A stretch of DNA of 39,666 bases from an uncultured Pseudomonadota bacterium (GTDB taxonomy: Bacteria > Pseudomonadota > Alphaproteobacteria > Rs-D84): contig CAMYYT010000010.1 in the NCBI GenBank assembly GCA_947303585.1, positions 1 through 39,666 on the forward strand, read 5' to 3'. The position numbers were made by a program, and so were the translations under genes. This document shows, one piece after another, positions 37,911 through 39,666 of the stretch (positions are counted from its first letter, which is position 1; the number at the start of each line of letters is the position of its first letter). A model generated the notes under the pieces. It did not search any database. It was not told the DNA's origin and worked only from the letters and a program-made list of their open reading frames with translations.

Positions 37911-39666
37911 TAAGCGTTTTTACTAATCACAGTATAAATAATCCCTAAATCAGTCTTGAGCAGTGCTGCTTTTACTTTATCAGCATCATTGGTTTGTTCT
38001 GCGCCACTTAATATCTTTTCAAAATTGCGAACAAATTGAGTTGCTTGGGAATTAAACACTTTGTCAGATTTTAACATATTGCTAATTTGTTTTTTATCGG
38101 TGGCATTAAACATTTTTACCAACCATTTTGCAAATATAGTATTATCGCCTTCATTATATTTTTTCCATACTATGTCTGGTATCTGCGCCCCAGAAGCGCG
38201 TGTTAAATCAACAGATTGTTCATAAAGTTTTTCAAATAATTTGTCTGTGCTGGCCATAAAATCTTTGGTGCTGATTGGTTTATAACTAGCAGCAGGTGCA
38301 ACTTTGATGGCGTCCATAGGTGCGCTTGCGCGAGCAACCATCATTTGTTTATTAAGGCTTTGCATAGCATCCACAGCCTTGGCATAATCAGACATTAAAT
38401 CTATCATTTGTTGCCTAGATTGACCCGCTACATCGCTTAATTGGGTTGAAGAGCTATTTATTTTTTCCAAAGATTCATTAATAGTTGTCTTCATTAAATT
38501 GATTTTATCAACTAGTGTATTAACAATTTGGTTAAGGCTTTCACTCATATCACGAGAGCCAGCGGTCAAATCGGGCAGGGCAACATAATACTTTTCAATC
38601 AATTCGGACAAAGGCTTTAATTGTTCTGTTGTTTCTGTGGACATTTTTATAAGGTTTTCTGATTGCCCAGAAAGTTGAGTATGTGCCTTGTTCATCTCTA
38701 TTAATGTTTCACGAACTCCAACACCCATAGTCTTTACAGAGTTGGCAAATTCTGTTGCAGCATTTTTGGTGTTTTCCAATGTTTCATTAGCAACCCCAGA
38801 AACATCTTTGATTTCTTTGACAACGTTGTTTGAAAAATCATGTATTTCATCATTAAATCGGTTGGTTAATCCTGATAATTCGTTTGTTACGCCACGCACA
38901 GAAGTTGTCGTGTTTGTTGTGGTATTGTTCAAAGAATCAATAGCTCCTTCAAGTTTGCGTAATTGTTTATCAATGGAAGTTTCTGCCAATCTCACATTAG
39001 CGCCGACGACATTGGCTGTCTCTGTCATAGTGTTAACTTGACGAGTTAATTCTTTGCCAGCGCGTTTTGTGAATTCGGACAGTTTGGTTAAATAATCACT
39101 TAATAACTTGTCATTATTGTGCATTGTTTCGTCGTATTCAGAAGATGCCTTGGTCACATTTTCAAAGCCGCTTGTCACACTAACGCTTAAATCAGCAAGT
39201 TGTTGTTGCAAAGTGCCAGTGGCAGCAGTCAGCTTTTCCATGTTTTCTGTATTGCTTTTGAAAGAATTTTGTAGTTGTTCGTTGATTTGATGTTCTTGAT
39301 CCAAAGATTGTGTGATTTGTTCTTGAATTTGTGTTGCTTGTTCTGTGGTAGTAGTGGCGGTTTCAGAAATCCTGTTTAAATAGCTTTCCATTGTTGCTGC
39401 AAAATTATCAGTAGTATGTTGAATTTCGTTCCATCCAGAAGAAGATACAATCGTATTCAAACCATCAACAGTATTGTCTAATCTTTGTGACATAACCGCT
39501 ATCTTTTTTACGGCATCATCGGCGGTTAAAACCATCTTGTCATTTTGTTCGCCAAGATTTTTTTTGATTTCTTCTGTATGAACAATTTGGTTTTGTAACG
39601 CGTCAGCCATAGATTTGAAGTTATCATCTATTTTTGTAATTTCGTCTTTTAAAATAGTTTCAAGCA
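37910..39666 (-). CDS. Large coiled-coil protein, 5' end cut by window
   Basis: The frame stays open from the stop at 37910 through an internal ATG at 39610 to the window edge (residues LETILKDEITKIDDNFKS precede that Met). The visible 585 residues are therefore only the C-terminal part. Residues are rich in Thr, Asn, Gln, Ser and Lys, with continuous heptad-like helices resembling the signalling domain of chemoreceptors or apolipoprotein-like proteins. A distinct C-terminal domain of about 125 residues (TKDFMASTDKLFEKLY, then PDIVWKKYNEGDNTIFAKWL, then LLKTDLGIIYTVISKN) is globular. From memory this C-terminal arrangement resembles alphaproteobacterial polarity/coiled-coil proteins, but I cannot verify it. 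It is convergent with the kinase-like gene and shares its terminator. Confidence 0.72.
   Translation of the reverse strand, partial: LETILKDEITKIDDNFKSMADALQNQIVHTEEIKKNLGEQNDKMVLTADDAVKKIAVMSQRLDNTVDGLNTIVSSSGWNEIQHTTDNFAATMESYLNRISETATTTTEQATQIQEQITQSLDQEHQINEQLQNSFKSNTENMEKLTAATGTLQQQLADLSVSVTSGFENVTKASSEYDETMHNNDKLLSDYLTKLSEFTKRAGKELTRQVNTMTETANVVGANVRLAETSIDKQLRKLEGAIDSLNNTTTNTTTSVRGVTNELSGLTNRFNDEIHDFSNNVVKEIKDVSGVANETLENTKNAATEFANSVKTMGVGVRETLIEMNKAHTQLSGQSENLIKMSTETTEQLKPLSELIEKYYVALPDLTAGSRDMSESLNQIVNTLVDKINLMKTTINESLEKINSSSTQLSDVAGQSRQQMIDLMSDYAKAVDAMQSLNKQMMVARASAPMDAIKVAPAASYKPISTKDFMASTDKLFEKLYEQSVDLTRASGAQIPDIVWKKYNEGDNTIFAKWLVKMFNATDKKQISNMLKSDKVFNSQATQFVRNFEKILSGAEQTNDADKVKAALLKTDLGIIYTVISKNA

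Overview
The window reads as a stretch of an AT-rich alphaproteobacterial chromosome, probably from a small-genome, host- or gut-associated lineage. The support is a TrcR/DUF1013 cell-cycle regulator (an alphaproteobacterial hallmark) directly upstream of rpoD, an RNase J, a very large exported protein built of InlB-type (Listeria-Bacteroides) repeats, and short intergenic spaces. No insertion sequence, prophage, CRISPR array or rRNA gene was seen. The lineage assignment is inference from gene content only.

Layout. 1-3365: the tail of era, then a tight plus-strand operon of a small lipoprotein, queA, tgt and two small unknown genes. 3429-4639: a two-helix membrane/coiled-coil protein, then convergent tRNA-Gly. 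4772-9468: guaC, lysS (behind a short leader with an intrinsic terminator) with a RelA/SpoT-fold gene, and a cold-shock-domain protein. 9511-14887 (minus strand): rnj, rpsD, trpS, a SIMPL-domain protein and xerC. 15035-17021: a two-helix membrane protein, then tRNA-Arg and prfB on the minus strand with the classical RF2 +1 frameshift. 17138-26613: a Cys-rich exported protein, a Tat-exported N-acetylmuramoyl-L-alanine amidase on an apparently leaderless mRNA, and the roughly 2300-residue modular repeat protein on the opposite strand. 26754-30694: tRNA-Ser(CGA), an alkyltransferase-like protein, a peroxiredoxin, an HU/IHF protein, a fused accD-accA gene and tRNA-Ser(GCU). 30865-34040: a lipoprotein, a long structured leader before an exported protein with a phage-P5-like domain, and cysS. 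34088-39666: a small membrane protein, trcR, rpoD, a divergent guanylate-kinase-like protein, and a coiled-coil protein running off the window.

Most genes are translation, tRNA modification/charging, transcription and envelope housekeeping. The most unusual structure is non-coding. Three of the four tRNA genes (Gly, Ser-CGA, Ser-GCU) are followed, in tRNA orientation, by a terminator hairpin, a 57-140 nt hairpin-rich insert, and a second copy of the tRNA 3' end (including CCA) with its own hairpin. This resembles the E. coli tyrT/rtT repeats. At two loci the duplicated hairpins differ by paired, compensatory changes.

Other points worth a second look are a tryptophan-to-asparagine change in the promoter-melting helix of RpoD, a RelA/SpoT-like protein lacking the canonical catalytic glutamate, the accD-accA fusion, a recurrent Cys-rich module in the giant protein, and two genes whose perfect -10 box lies 7 nt before the AUG.
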